Under the pieces are notes generated by a model. That model searched no databases. It saw only the letters and a program-made list of their open reading frames with translations, and was not told the origin of the DNA. The position numbers and the translations under genes are program-made. A stretch of 64,000 bases of DNA, taken from the NCBI GenBank assembly GCA_020636045.1, contig JACJYP010000011.1:62001-126000 (forward strand). Reading direction: 5' to 3'. Source of the DNA: Lewinellaceae bacterium (lineage in GTDB: Bacteria > Bacteroidota > Bacteroidia > Chitinophagales > Saprospiraceae). Shown piece by piece: positions 46,401 to 53,831 of this stretch. The stretch's first letter is position 1. Every line of letters begins with the position of its first letter.

Positions 46401-47218
46401 GCAGCGCCCACAGCAGAGAAAAGCGATGTGCCCGACTGCAAAATGGAGTCGATCCTGTTTGCCATGATGATGTTGCGCTCATCGAGCATCCAGCGCTGGA
46501 AGTTTTTACCGGGGCTGGAGAGTTTGTTCAGAGAGTCCAGCAGACTGAGGTCCTGGTTGCGGTACGCTTCCTCCATCTTGGACGGATCGAAATAGCCACC
46601 ACGGTAATAATTATTCGCCTTTTTGTCGTCATCGTCGGGGATCTGTGCGCGCATGGCTGCTTCGTAACTGCCTTCGAGGGTTTCCAGGCCGATCACTTCC
46701 TTGCCGAGTTTTTTGCCCGCCTGAAAAATGAACAGATCGAGATAGGTGTCTTCTTCGTATTCCTGCCGGTACATGTTGGACCGGTAAAGGAACTCGTTGG
46801 TCATCATCGGTTTGGATGACAGCATGGCCCCGAGCAGATCGTTGTCGGGCGACTCGAAGTTGAAGGACTCGTTGTACAGGTTCTGGTTGTAATTGCGGCC
46901 GCTGTAATATGCATAGGGGTTGCGCAGGGAAAGTACGTCGTCATCGTCGCCCGAAAGATCGTCCGTAAACTCTTGCCAGGCATCGTGATCCGTTTCCAAA
47001 GCCACCATGTCGACGTATTTCAACGCAGTGAAAAAACTGTCGCTCAGATTAAAGACCAGTTTTTCAGATACGTGCATCGTGCCGTAGAGATAGCCGGGCT
47101 TGGTGATGCCGTTTCCGGAAATTTCCCACAACAGGCCCGTCAGTTTTTCAGATTTGTTTTGGGCAGGTAGCACAACCACACGAAAGAGCAGTGCAAAAAG
47201 AAGGGCAATGCGGAGCAT
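43484..47218 (-). CDS. Large exported TraB/GumN-family protein
   Basis: About 1244 aa from the ATG at 47218 (MLRIALLFAL); a further ATG at 47236 adds six codons. A signal sequence covers about 1-20 and cleaves before QNKSEK. The first 300 residues are a TraB/PrgY/GumN domain: YGTMH and the second glycine-histidine block VGAAHLPGE, with LETD between. This fold includes metalloproteases such as TIKI. The remaining 900 residues have no named domain; helical repeats appear in the last 400 (ALARIKTKPAF region onward). No T9SS sorting domain is present, so it is probably periplasmic. Function unknown. Confidence 0.85.
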   Translation of the reverse strand: MLRIALLFALLFRVVVLPAQNKSEKLTGLLWEISGNGITKPGYLYGTMHVSEKLVFNLSDSFFTALKYVDMVALETDHDAWQEFTDDLSGDDDDVLSLRNPYAYYSGRNYNQNLYNESFNFESPDNDLLGAMLSSKPMMTNEFLYRSNMYRQEYEEDTYLDLFIFQAGKKLGKEVIGLETLEGSYEAAMRAQIPDDDDKKANNYYRGGYFDPSKMEEAYRNQDLSLLDSLNKLSSPGKNFQRWMLDERNIIMANRIDSILQSGTSLFSAVGAAHLPGETGVIWLLREKGYQVRAVKFTANNGNQDKESIEKMRFPVHFDKQWSKDSLWSADAPGRFYPTASYKGFEQHLCADMNNGAFYAVYRLKTFGWWTGQSPEYVAERLDSILYEKIPGKIQDRTRLETPFPGHQVTTRTRRGDVQRYKIYVTPFEVIMFTTGGNGDYALGEEADRFMNSIRFLETVKTAEHQPTVLQPEHGGFRITFPATLLVNTTDDKKADDFMAATVDPEDKAAYFLYRVDYHDWNFIEEDTFELNIIGEKIAEQFTKEPPAMHLISETPYPSQDISFRSDRDSAWFYTRLVIDGPHYYLIGCRKQSPGAPKAFLESFSFVPNSYPEGWKERSDTTLNFKVVVHPAQEKPRQKFIENLRKIIEEANRKRYNRYDNEDTYDWSKNGSKILRSPYTGEQVSVRSTEYFSGGLVPTRDSFEQDVVKGLTRNKKMAIKESHWNMRDSMLIGEFLLEDTNSTRGIKAKVVLINKRMYTLLATVNLKTPESGFTRSVFSSFTPTDSITGPIKFGERNLSFLGEIYSEDSLQRKAALNELRKPWSVHYKAEDLPLLTSTIANPEFHKLKFADRSTLIFAVAETGSPEAIDWLRNFCVSSVDSARYQSLAISALARIKTKPAFKTMFELWQERPVYIANDRGGLISELIDTIELTAQFFPELLRLADIRSNQNEIYHLLSQLVRKGLVKPKVYAKLKPALIRETAWYLSQNQYQEELNRSKGENGYGQYDYYSSYGNEDISMIVERNFELLAPFINKDKAVRALLERGIKYGDDNIKMLAYQIYLRNNIPVDPGKLKPFSEDDKTRYTFFNQLARAKKLRDFAGWFTDTVALARSFIIVDDNRSRRSVDSIQLISRHKTVQNNKPATLFFFDIKGKDMKDWGLAYAIMPNDFSYVNQEDEGEEEYMYNPYDSYGGGYGMGPVKQIFPDLTGKDKEEFIRKKTGEIRFANRERYVSESINGRYYDRY

Positions 47219-47460
47219 AATAGTATTGAAGATCAAAGTGAAAGTTTTGGGGTCTGCGCCTCAGAGAAAAAACGCGACCCGACCGTAAAGATGAAGCATC
47301 GGGTGATTATGGCGCTAAATGCGTTAAGAAAATTTTAAGAAATGAACGGACAACCGCAGGCCTTTGGTATGCTGTATATGTATGAGAATTTTAACATTTT
47401 TCAATTGTCGCGTCAAATCATGCCAATGTGTGCTTGTTTAAAGGCGTAATCTTTAAGGAA

Positions 47461-47495
47461 ATGCCACCCGGCGGCCATCATGCGCCGGGTGGCAT
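47461..47495 (-). terminator. Rho-independent terminator of the CUB/anchor-L protein gene
   Basis: Thirteen-base perfect arms (47461-47473 and 47483-47495) with a 9-nt loop, 25 bp beyond the stop at 47520. The minus-strand transcript continues TTTCCTTAAAG. Confidence 0.75.
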
Positions 47496-47519
47496 CGTTC
47501 CTGTATGTGCAGGGACCGC

Positions 47520-50500
47520 CTATCGCAACAGCGTGACGTCGCCTTTCAGTTTTTCCTCTACGCCATTTGCGTATCGAAGCACGATGTAATAGACATAAAC
47601 ATCGCTGGGAGCATCCTTGCCGTCTTTCTTTCCGTCCCAGCGCTGCATGCCGGGTGTGGCTTCGAATACTTTCTGTCCCCAGCGGTTAAAGACCATGAAC
47701 TGGACGATCTCTGTATTGCTGCCGAAAAGCAGCGGCCCGAAAGTATCGTTTACCCCGTCGCCACCAGGCGTAAAGGCATTTGGCACCGCCAGGCAACGTT
47801 TGAATGTATAGGTCACAGGGCCTTTCTCAGCCGTACAGCCATTGTCGCTGGTAGCGATGACATTGAACTGGACTTCTCCTTCCATGGCGTTCGGTACGAA
47901 TGTAACAGAATCGCCTTCAATGCCGGGTATTGCTACGCCATCCTGGGTCCAGGCCAGGACCGCCGATGCCGGTATTACGGCTGTTTTAAGGGTAATCGGC
48001 ACACCGATACAGATGGAATCGGTAGGATCGGGCGTCGCCGATATGTTGCTCAATTCTACGCCTGGAACGATCGTTAGCCGCATAGAGTCGATGGCCGAGC
48101 AGTTGTTGCCGTATGACAGCATGGCGGTATAGGTGATGGTGCCTACTGTCGGTGGATTTACATTGTAATCCGGCCCGATGAAATTCCCGGGTGTCCAGGT
48201 CACGGTTCCCGGCGTACCGGTTGTCGTCGCCATCAGGGTAGTGCCTTCATTGAAACAAACGGTCTGGTCCGCTCCGGCGTCGATCGTTGCGGAGGCAACG
48301 GTAACATTTACACTGCCCTGGCTGGTGCATAACGCGCCCGTAGCAGTGACCGAATAAGTTGTCGAAGCGCCCGGCATAGCGGTGGGAGTGGCACTGATCG
48401 GGTTGTCCAGACCGGTCGCCGGCGACCACATGTAGGTGACGCCCGGTTCGGAAACGGTATTCAGTTGCAGGCTGCCACCCGGGCAAATGATCGGGTTGAC
48501 GGGCAGGTTCAGCGTCGGATTGGGCAATACCACGATCTCCACGCTGGCGCCGGAAGGACAATCCGCATCGGGCGTTGTCACGGTATAGGTGGTGGTGACG
48601 TTGGGGGTTGCAGTCGGATTCGCGCAGGTAGTGCAACTCAGTGTGGGCGGCATGTCCTGCCATTCGAGTCCGGTGCCGGGCGGGTCGACCGTCACCATGA
48701 TCTCGGCGGACTGGCCCGGACATATTTGCATAGGGGTCGCATCCACGGTCAGGGTAGGCGGCGTTGCCACCGGTACTTCTATCGAAGAAGTGTCTTTACA
48801 GCCCCGGTTGGTAATGATGCGCTCAAATGTATGCGTCGACGTGGCAGTAATAACCAGGTTCCAAAGGTCCAATGGCGTTTCCTGGCCGCTAAACGGCAGC
48901 CATTCGATCATGATATCGGGGAAATTGGCCGGCTCGTATGTCGGAGAGATCAGATAGACGGTATCACCAGGGCAATAAATGGCTTTGTCTTCCACCCGGA
49001 TGATGCTTTGGTCAGGCAGTGAATCGACCCGGATACGGATGGAGTCGTACACCGTGCAATTGTTGATGCTGTACGTGGCTATGATCGTGGTCGATTCATC
49101 GGGGAATGCCTGCACGTTCGGACCGCTGGGGCTGCTGACGTAGAAACTGGGAGACCATTGCACCTGCGCGCCAGCCGGACTCGAATTCGCGGTCAGCGAG
49201 AGTGTATCACCCAGGCAGATTTCCTTGTATTCGTCACCCTCGATATTAACGTCGGCCGCAATTACATTGACGTTGACACTTTCCATCTGTGAACAGAAGC
49301 CGTTGGCACTGGTGGCCACGAGCGTATAGGTAGTGGTGACATCAGGCAATGCGACGGGGCCCGATATGGTATCGCTGTTCAGGCCTGCTGCCGGGCTCCA
49401 TTGATAAATGGTGGTGCCGCTTATCGAATCGGCCAGTTGCACCGGGTAGTTTTGGCAAACCGTCGTGTCAAACGTGGTAAAAGTCGGGAAAAATAAGGTG
49501 TCCACCTGAATCGTGATCTGGTCGCTGACCGTACAACCGGCAATACTTACCGAAGCCGTGTAAGTGGTCGTTTGGGTGGGAGAAGCAATTGGCGTCGGGC
49601 TGCCAGGATCATCCAGACCCGTCGTCGGTGACCAGACGAGTCCCGTACTGTTTACATTGTTGATGGCCTGCAGCTGCACCGAATTGCCCAGACAGATGTT
49701 CGAATCGCTCAACGCCACCACGTCGATGTTGGGGTCGACAATGGTCACGTATACGGAATCCACATCCACACAGGAAGCGATCGTGCCGGTGACTTCCAGC
49801 CAGATATCCTGCGTTGGTGTGATGGTAGGGTTGGGGATGAACGGGTTGCTGACGGCCCCTGGCGGCGCCCAGAAATAATCAGTAGCGCCTTCTGCTTCCA
49901 GTTGCAGGGTAGCGCCCGCACACACGAACAGCGTGTCGCCCCCCTTTACATCGACAATCACGTTGTCGGCAATTTCAACTGTCAGGACTTTATACACCAC
50001 CGTACCGCAACCGAAGTCATTCGACAGGGTGATCACGATGTTTTCCACACCTTCGATCAGGGTGTCTGCGAGCGGCACGATCGGAAAAGACAAGGAAGTT
50101 TGCCCCGGCTGGAAAGTGATCACATCGGGAATACTAAGCGTGTAGTCGGTTCCCAAAGTCGCAGTTCCCCCGATATTTACAATAAAACTGGTCGCTTCGT
50201 CAACGGGCTGGGAAAGCGATATCACGAGTTGATCCTGATTGCCAGAGCAATCTTCGATAAAGTACTTGATCCCGCTTGCAAATTGTACGGCGAGATCGGG
50301 TGTTCCACCCTGGATCTTTGATACGAACACACCGGAGTCGTAGTTGCCGTCGCCACGGTCTGAAATCGCCAGTTTCAAGTGGTAAGTGTTGCAGGGAATC
50401 ACACTCGTCCGTGCCGTCAGGCTTTTTTTAATGCCGAATGAATCGGAAGTCAGGCCGTCATATTCGATGACGTCACTGAGGGTCTGCACGCCCTGATTGT

Positions 50501-51959
50501 TCCGGTAGTAGGGCCAGTTCACCAGGTTATTGACGCTGTTGATCTGAACGAATGTGTTCGAGTTGGGAAGTACGGCAATATTTTGAGCGCCACCCAGCCC
50601 GGGATCGCCCGTGATGCCGGGCCCGGAGACCAGGAACGCGAAGATGTCGTTGAAATTCGAGTTGACGAATTCGGGATATTCATCCGAGCCGAATACATAC
50701 TCGAAACTCAGTTCGTTGGTAGCCACGAACACGTCAAGTTCCACCACGCAGGCATCGAACGAAGGCTGGCCGTTGCCCTGTTGCTGCGACAGGTAATCAA
50801 GGTCGTCGTCGCCTTCAAACCCTGCGTTAAATCCTGTAAAGCCCGCTATATTCGGTCCGATGCTTAACTGGGCATCGCCGGAAGTAAGGATCAGGCCCTT
50901 GTCGAGGCCGAGTGCGTTGTTGTCCGTCGGAAAACTGAAGGTCCCGTACGCGCCATCGGCACAATTAATACCCGTGATTGTTACAACCGTTGCCGGCGTG
51001 GCGACTGCATTAACGATATCGACCGGTTGAATGCCGGTATTGACCGTCATTTGTTCCTGCGGGGGGCAGGGAGTGCTGCTGCATTCCCAATACCCTTTCC
51101 AGCCTTCGAACTCATTTGTACCATCCGACTGGAAATTGACGGTAAGGCAGCCGCTGGTCGCCTGCACCTGAAAGCAAACGCCACCGCCGCCGTCCGGATC
51201 GTTGAAGTTGAATCCGTTGATGGTGGTAATCGGAGTTCCGTTGGCATTATTGCCGTCGTAAAACGACAGCGCGTCGCCGAAGCCGCCGTTTTCAATGTGA
51301 TAATATTCCAAAGTGAAAGTAATACAGGCAGCAGGGGAATTGGGACAGATCACAAATGTGTGGTCCTCATCCGGACCGTAGTCACCATCAGCGCCGCCGC
51401 TGTCGTATAATACGCCTTCACAAAGGCTTGAGCCGCCCTGATCTACCGTTGAAGAAGGCGGTATTTTATCCACACACAACATGAATTCACCGGAGTTGGG
51501 GGTAGCCGTCAGCGAGTAATCCGAAACGCGAATGAAATAGGGAAGACCCGGTGTCAGGCCGATAACATCCAGAAACAGGGAGTTTTCACCTACATCGGCT
51601 TTGGCACAGAGCAATTCGGCCAGCCCGTCGAACATGCAATCCCCGCGGTAAACGGCAAACTCCGGATTTTGTATCGAGTTGCCCACGCCGGTCAGCGTGA
51701 TGCGGAAATCGAACAAGGTGTCCGGACAGGTGAACATGAACCAGACATCGCGCTGGGCAACACCGCTGTTGAAACAACTGGGCGGGTTGTCGTTGCCGAT
51801 ATCGCTGGGCGTCGCTCCGACATTCGAAAAAATGTCGCCCGGACAAACGGGCGCGGGGCCGAGGTCGATCAGACCGGAGCAATCGTCATTGACCGGAGTC
51901 TGGGAATAAAGCGAGCAGGCCAAACCCAGCGCTGCCATGAGCATATAGAGTCTTTTCAT
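47520..51959 (-). CDS. Giant T9SS-exported protein: CUB-like, choice-of-anchor L, Calx-beta, Ig-like repeats
   Basis: A 1479-aa protein with a signal peptide ending near YSQTP. Order: an N-terminal pre-CUB domain (about 21-165), a CUB-like domain (about 180-293, CEGVLYDSGG to FEGWKGYWEC), a choice-of-anchor L domain (about 315-550, with YVFGSDEYPEF), a Calx-beta-type domain (about 570-665), then about nine Ig/PKD-like repeats sharing the pattern WSP..GL..P...TTTY, and a type B sorting domain (about 1388-1479: VPNAFTPGGDGVNDTF, FNRWGQKVFE, GDVTLLR). It is probably a surface adhesin or calcium-dependent binding protein. The gene is monocistronic with promoter, leader hairpin and terminator. Confidence 0.9.
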   Translation of the reverse strand: MKRLYMLMAALGLACSLYSQTPVNDDCSGLIDLGPAPVCPGDIFSNVGATPSDIGNDNPPSCFNSGVAQRDVWFMFTCPDTLFDFRITLTGVGNSIQNPEFAVYRGDCMFDGLAELLCAKADVGENSLFLDVIGLTPGLPYFIRVSDYSLTATPNSGEFMLCVDKIPPSSTVDQGGSSLCEGVLYDSGGADGDYGPDEDHTFVICPNSPAACITFTLEYYHIENGGFGDALSFYDGNNANGTPITTINGFNFNDPDGGGGVCFQVQATSGCLTVNFQSDGTNEFEGWKGYWECSSTPCPPQEQMTVNTGIQPVDIVNAVATPATVVTITGINCADGAYGTFSFPTDNNALGLDKGLILTSGDAQLSIGPNIAGFTGFNAGFEGDDDLDYLSQQQGNGQPSFDACVVELDVFVATNELSFEYVFGSDEYPEFVNSNFNDIFAFLVSGPGITGDPGLGGAQNIAVLPNSNTFVQINSVNNLVNWPYYRNNQGVQTLSDVIEYDGLTSDSFGIKKSLTARTSVIPCNTYHLKLAISDRGDGNYDSGVFVSKIQGGTPDLAVQFASGIKYFIEDCSGNQDQLVISLSQPVDEATSFIVNIGGTATLGTDYTLSIPDVITFQPGQTSLSFPIVPLADTLIEGVENIVITLSNDFGCGTVVYKVLTVEIADNVIVDVKGGDTLFVCAGATLQLEAEGATDYFWAPPGAVSNPFIPNPTITPTQDIWLEVTGTIASCVDVDSVYVTIVDPNIDVVALSDSNICLGNSVQLQAINNVNSTGLVWSPTTGLDDPGSPTPIASPTQTTTYTASVSIAGCTVSDQITIQVDTLFFPTFTTFDTTVCQNYPVQLADSISGTTIYQWSPAAGLNSDTISGPVALPDVTTTYTLVATSANGFCSQMESVNVNVIAADVNIEGDEYKEICLGDTLSLTANSSPAGAQVQWSPSFYVSSPSGPNVQAFPDESTTIIATYSINNCTVYDSIRIRVDSLPDQSIIRVEDKAIYCPGDTVYLISPTYEPANFPDIMIEWLPFSGQETPLDLWNLVITATSTHTFERIITNRGCKDTSSIEVPVATPPTLTVDATPMQICPGQSAEIMVTVDPPGTGLEWQDMPPTLSCTTCANPTATPNVTTTYTVTTPDADCPSGASVEIVVLPNPTLNLPVNPIICPGGSLQLNTVSEPGVTYMWSPATGLDNPISATPTAMPGASTTYSVTATGALCTSQGSVNVTVASATIDAGADQTVCFNEGTTLMATTTGTPGTVTWTPGNFIGPDYNVNPPTVGTITYTAMLSYGNNCSAIDSMRLTIVPGVELSNISATPDPTDSICIGVPITLKTAVIPASAVLAWTQDGVAIPGIEGDSVTFVPNAMEGEVQFNVIATSDNGCTAEKGPVTYTFKRCLAVPNAFTPGGDGVNDTFGPLLFGSNTEIVQFMVFNRWGQKVFEATPGMQRWDGKKDGKDAPSDVYVYYIVLRYANGVEEKLKGDVTLLR

Positions 51960-52003
51960 CGTGTGTGTAATTGTCTGAATCTTGATTAATCAGGCGTTTT
52001 CCC

Positions 52004-52024
52004 GCCCGGCAATATACGCCGGGC
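52004..52024 (-). promoter_or_regulatory. Leader hairpin of the CUB/anchor-L gene
   Basis: Seven GC base pairs (GCCCGGC at 52004-52010 with GCCGGGC at 52018-52024) and a 7-nt AT loop. It lies in the presumed 5' leader, 44 bp before the ATG and just after the -7 element at 52031. It may stabilise the mRNA or attenuate transcription. Confidence 0.45.
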
Positions 52025-52030
52025 ACGAGC

Positions 52031-52038
52031 CAAAAATA
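52031..52038 (-). promoter_or_regulatory. -7 promoter element (TATTTTTG)
   Basis: An exact TAnnTTTG match on the minus strand, 71 bp before the ATG at 51959. Confidence 0.55.
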
Positions 52039-52124
52039 GGGAGACCTTTGTGAACGCCAAATCGCTGCCGGGCTTTTGTGTCGCGATATGGCAGATGTGG
52101 GCCGGAAATCGGCAAATTATGCAC

Positions 52125-52526
52125 TTATCTGGCGCATTTTTCGAGCATCCGGCGGGTATCTTCCAGGCTGTAAGGGGCGTTTTGGTTGCCCCAACTATTG
52201 TTGATGTAGTTCAGAATATTGGTGATCTGAATTTCCGTCAGGGTCGGCACGCCCGGCATTTGCTCAGTATAGGTCTGGCCATTGACCGAGATCGTGTCGG
52301 TGAGACCGTATTTCAGCACACAGGGCAGTTTTTCCCGGTGCAGGTGCAGGTAGTCGGCATTGCGCAGCGGCGGGATCAGTCCGCGCAGACCTTCCCCCTG
52401 GTCCATGTGGCAATTGGCACACGTATTTTTATACAGGCGTTCGCCTTCCCGGTAGGGGTTCGTTTGGCAGGACGCCAGAAAAAGGATGATTGGAAAAATG
52501 GCGGAATAAGAGCCCTTTTTGCGCAT
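52125..52526 (-). CDS. Mono-haem c-type cytochrome lipoprotein
   Basis: A 133-aa exported protein with lipobox LASC (acylated C20). The haem site CANCH is at 36-40 and the likely axial methionine is M90 in TEQMPGVPTL; the rest fits a class I cytochrome c. It should carry electrons on the periplasmic side of a membrane. It ends the operon with the metal-binding lipoprotein and Sco1 genes, 30 bp after Sco1, which suggests a link with copper-oxidase assembly or electron supply. Confidence 0.92.
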   Translation of the reverse strand: MRKKGSYSAIFPIILFLASCQTNPYREGERLYKNTCANCHMDQGEGLRGLIPPLRNADYLHLHREKLPCVLKYGLTDTISVNGQTYTEQMPGVPTLTEIQITNILNYINNSWGNQNAPYSLEDTRRMLEKCAR

Positions 52527-52556
52527 AAGTGCCTGTTTTTCAGTTCCTGGAGGCCG

Positions 52557-53180
52557 CTATTTCGGATATTGCTCTTCCAGCAGCACATCTATGTCCTCCA
52601 TAAAGCGGCTAACATCCTCCGCATCCGTGCCATCGCAGAATGAGCGCACATGCCTGTTTTTGTCTACCAGGATCATCCTTCCCGAGTGATCGAAGCCGCC
52701 TGGTGCGTCGGGATCTTCGGTCGCGACGCTAAAATAATCGTCGGCAATCCCGTAGATCGCATCGTGATCGCCGGTCACCAGGTGCCATTTTTTTGTGTCG
52801 ATGCCGAGTTTCAGGGCATGGCGTTTTAGTGCTGCGACAGTATCGTTGCGGGTGTCGATGGAGTGGGAGAGGAGCGCTACCCGGTCGTCGTCTTTGTACT
52901 TTTCATAGATACGCAATCCGTTCTTTTTCACCCTGGGACAAATGGTAGGGCAGTGGATGAAAAAGAAATCCACTACGTACACCTGCGACGCAAAGGTGGC
53001 ATTCGTGACCATCTGGCTGTCCTGGTCGATAAATGCGAAGTCGGGCACCTGATGATAAACCGTATCGCCTGCAGGGGAGACGTCGCGGTTGCCAAGGATG
53101 GGCAACGTGCGTTTTTCAGGTTGCAGGAAAAATACGGCAAGAGCGATCAACGCCAACAGGATCAGGATAATACGTTTCAT
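52557..53180 (-). CDS. Sco1/SenC-family copper chaperone
   Basis: A 207-aa membrane-anchored thioredoxin-like protein from the ATG at 53180. Residues 1-19 form the anchor. The copper site is C77-P-T-I-C81 with H165 in FDHSGRMILVD, all intact. Established role: delivering copper to the CuA centre of cytochrome oxidase, or redox control of that site. A much longer upstream in-frame extension overlaps the previous gene and is not family-like. The ATG overlaps the preceding stop by 4 bp. Confidence 0.94.
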   Translation of the reverse strand: MKRIILILLALIALAVFFLQPEKRTLPILGNRDVSPAGDTVYHQVPDFAFIDQDSQMVTNATFASQVYVVDFFFIHCPTICPRVKKNGLRIYEKYKDDDRVALLSHSIDTRNDTVAALKRHALKLGIDTKKWHLVTGDHDAIYGIADDYFSVATEDPDAPGGFDHSGRMILVDKNRHVRSFCDGTDAEDVSRFMEDIDVLLEEQYPK

Positions 53181-53725
53181 TCCGGCATTAGTTTTTTCCC
53201 TGTTTCCAGGGCGGTCCGGATATCGTTCCGGTTCTGTTCGATTTTTTGTTTTTGCTCTTTCAGATAGGCCACGGCTTCCGCCGAACTCGTTTCGGGTTCC
53301 TTGTATCCGGCCATCCACGACATCATATCGGCTTCGGCTTTTTCCATAGATGCCAGCGTCGTTACGAATTCATCATTCATTTCTTTGGTCATGGAGGCCC
53401 TGGTCATATAGTCCTTCATCTGGCGGGCAAGGCGGTTCATGTCCGCCAGGTCTTTCATGGCCTCGTCGTGTATCTGTTCTGCTTCTTTCGAAAGGGAAGC
53501 GGCCTCGCCGGTCAGCGCGGATGTGTTGGGCATTGTCGGTTCCAGTGCCATGCCGCAGACCGGGCATTTGCCCGCTTCCGCGTACGTTTTGCCGTGTTCG
53601 CAGTCCATGGGGCAGATGTACACGGCATTGGCGAGGTCCAGGTTTTCCGGCTTTTTATTCGGATGATGGCCACAGGATAAAAAGAGCGCAAGGCTCATAA
53701 AAGGCAGAAAGAAGTTTATTTTCAT
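53177..53725 (-). CDS. Heavy-metal-binding-domain lipoprotein
   Basis: A 182-aa lipoprotein (lipobox FLSC, C18). Residues 36-61 are a YHS-like heavy metal-binding domain: CPM at 38-40, C42 and CPVCGM at 54-59. Residues about 70-180 are predicted coiled-coil helices rich in Glu, Lys and Met. It probably holds copper or another metal near the outer membrane and passes it to the Sco1 protein, translated from the overlapping next gene. Similar metal-binding domains occur in CusB-like efflux adaptors. It has its own -7 promoter motif 28 bp upstream. Confidence 0.87.
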   Translation of the reverse strand: MKINFFLPFMSLALFLSCGHHPNKKPENLDLANAVYICPMDCEHGKTYAEAGKCPVCGMALEPTMPNTSALTGEAASLSKEAEQIHDEAMKDLADMNRLARQMKDYMTRASMTKEMNDEFVTTLASMEKAEADMMSWMAGYKEPETSSAEAVAYLKEQKQKIEQNRNDIRTALETGKKLMPE

Positions 53726-53753
53726 GGCAATTTCAGTTGAGAAATGTGGAATG

Positions 53754-53761
53754 CAAATGTA
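53754..53761 (-). promoter_or_regulatory. -7 promoter element (TACATTTG) of the copper operon
   Basis: An exact TAnnTTTG match on the minus strand, 28 bp before the ATG at 53725. No clear -33 element. Confidence 0.6.
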
Positions 53762-53831
53762 TAGGTCTGCATACGCCGTGTGTAATGTAAGTCCTGCAAT
53801 TTGACCTCGTTTAGAACGACTACAAATAGAT

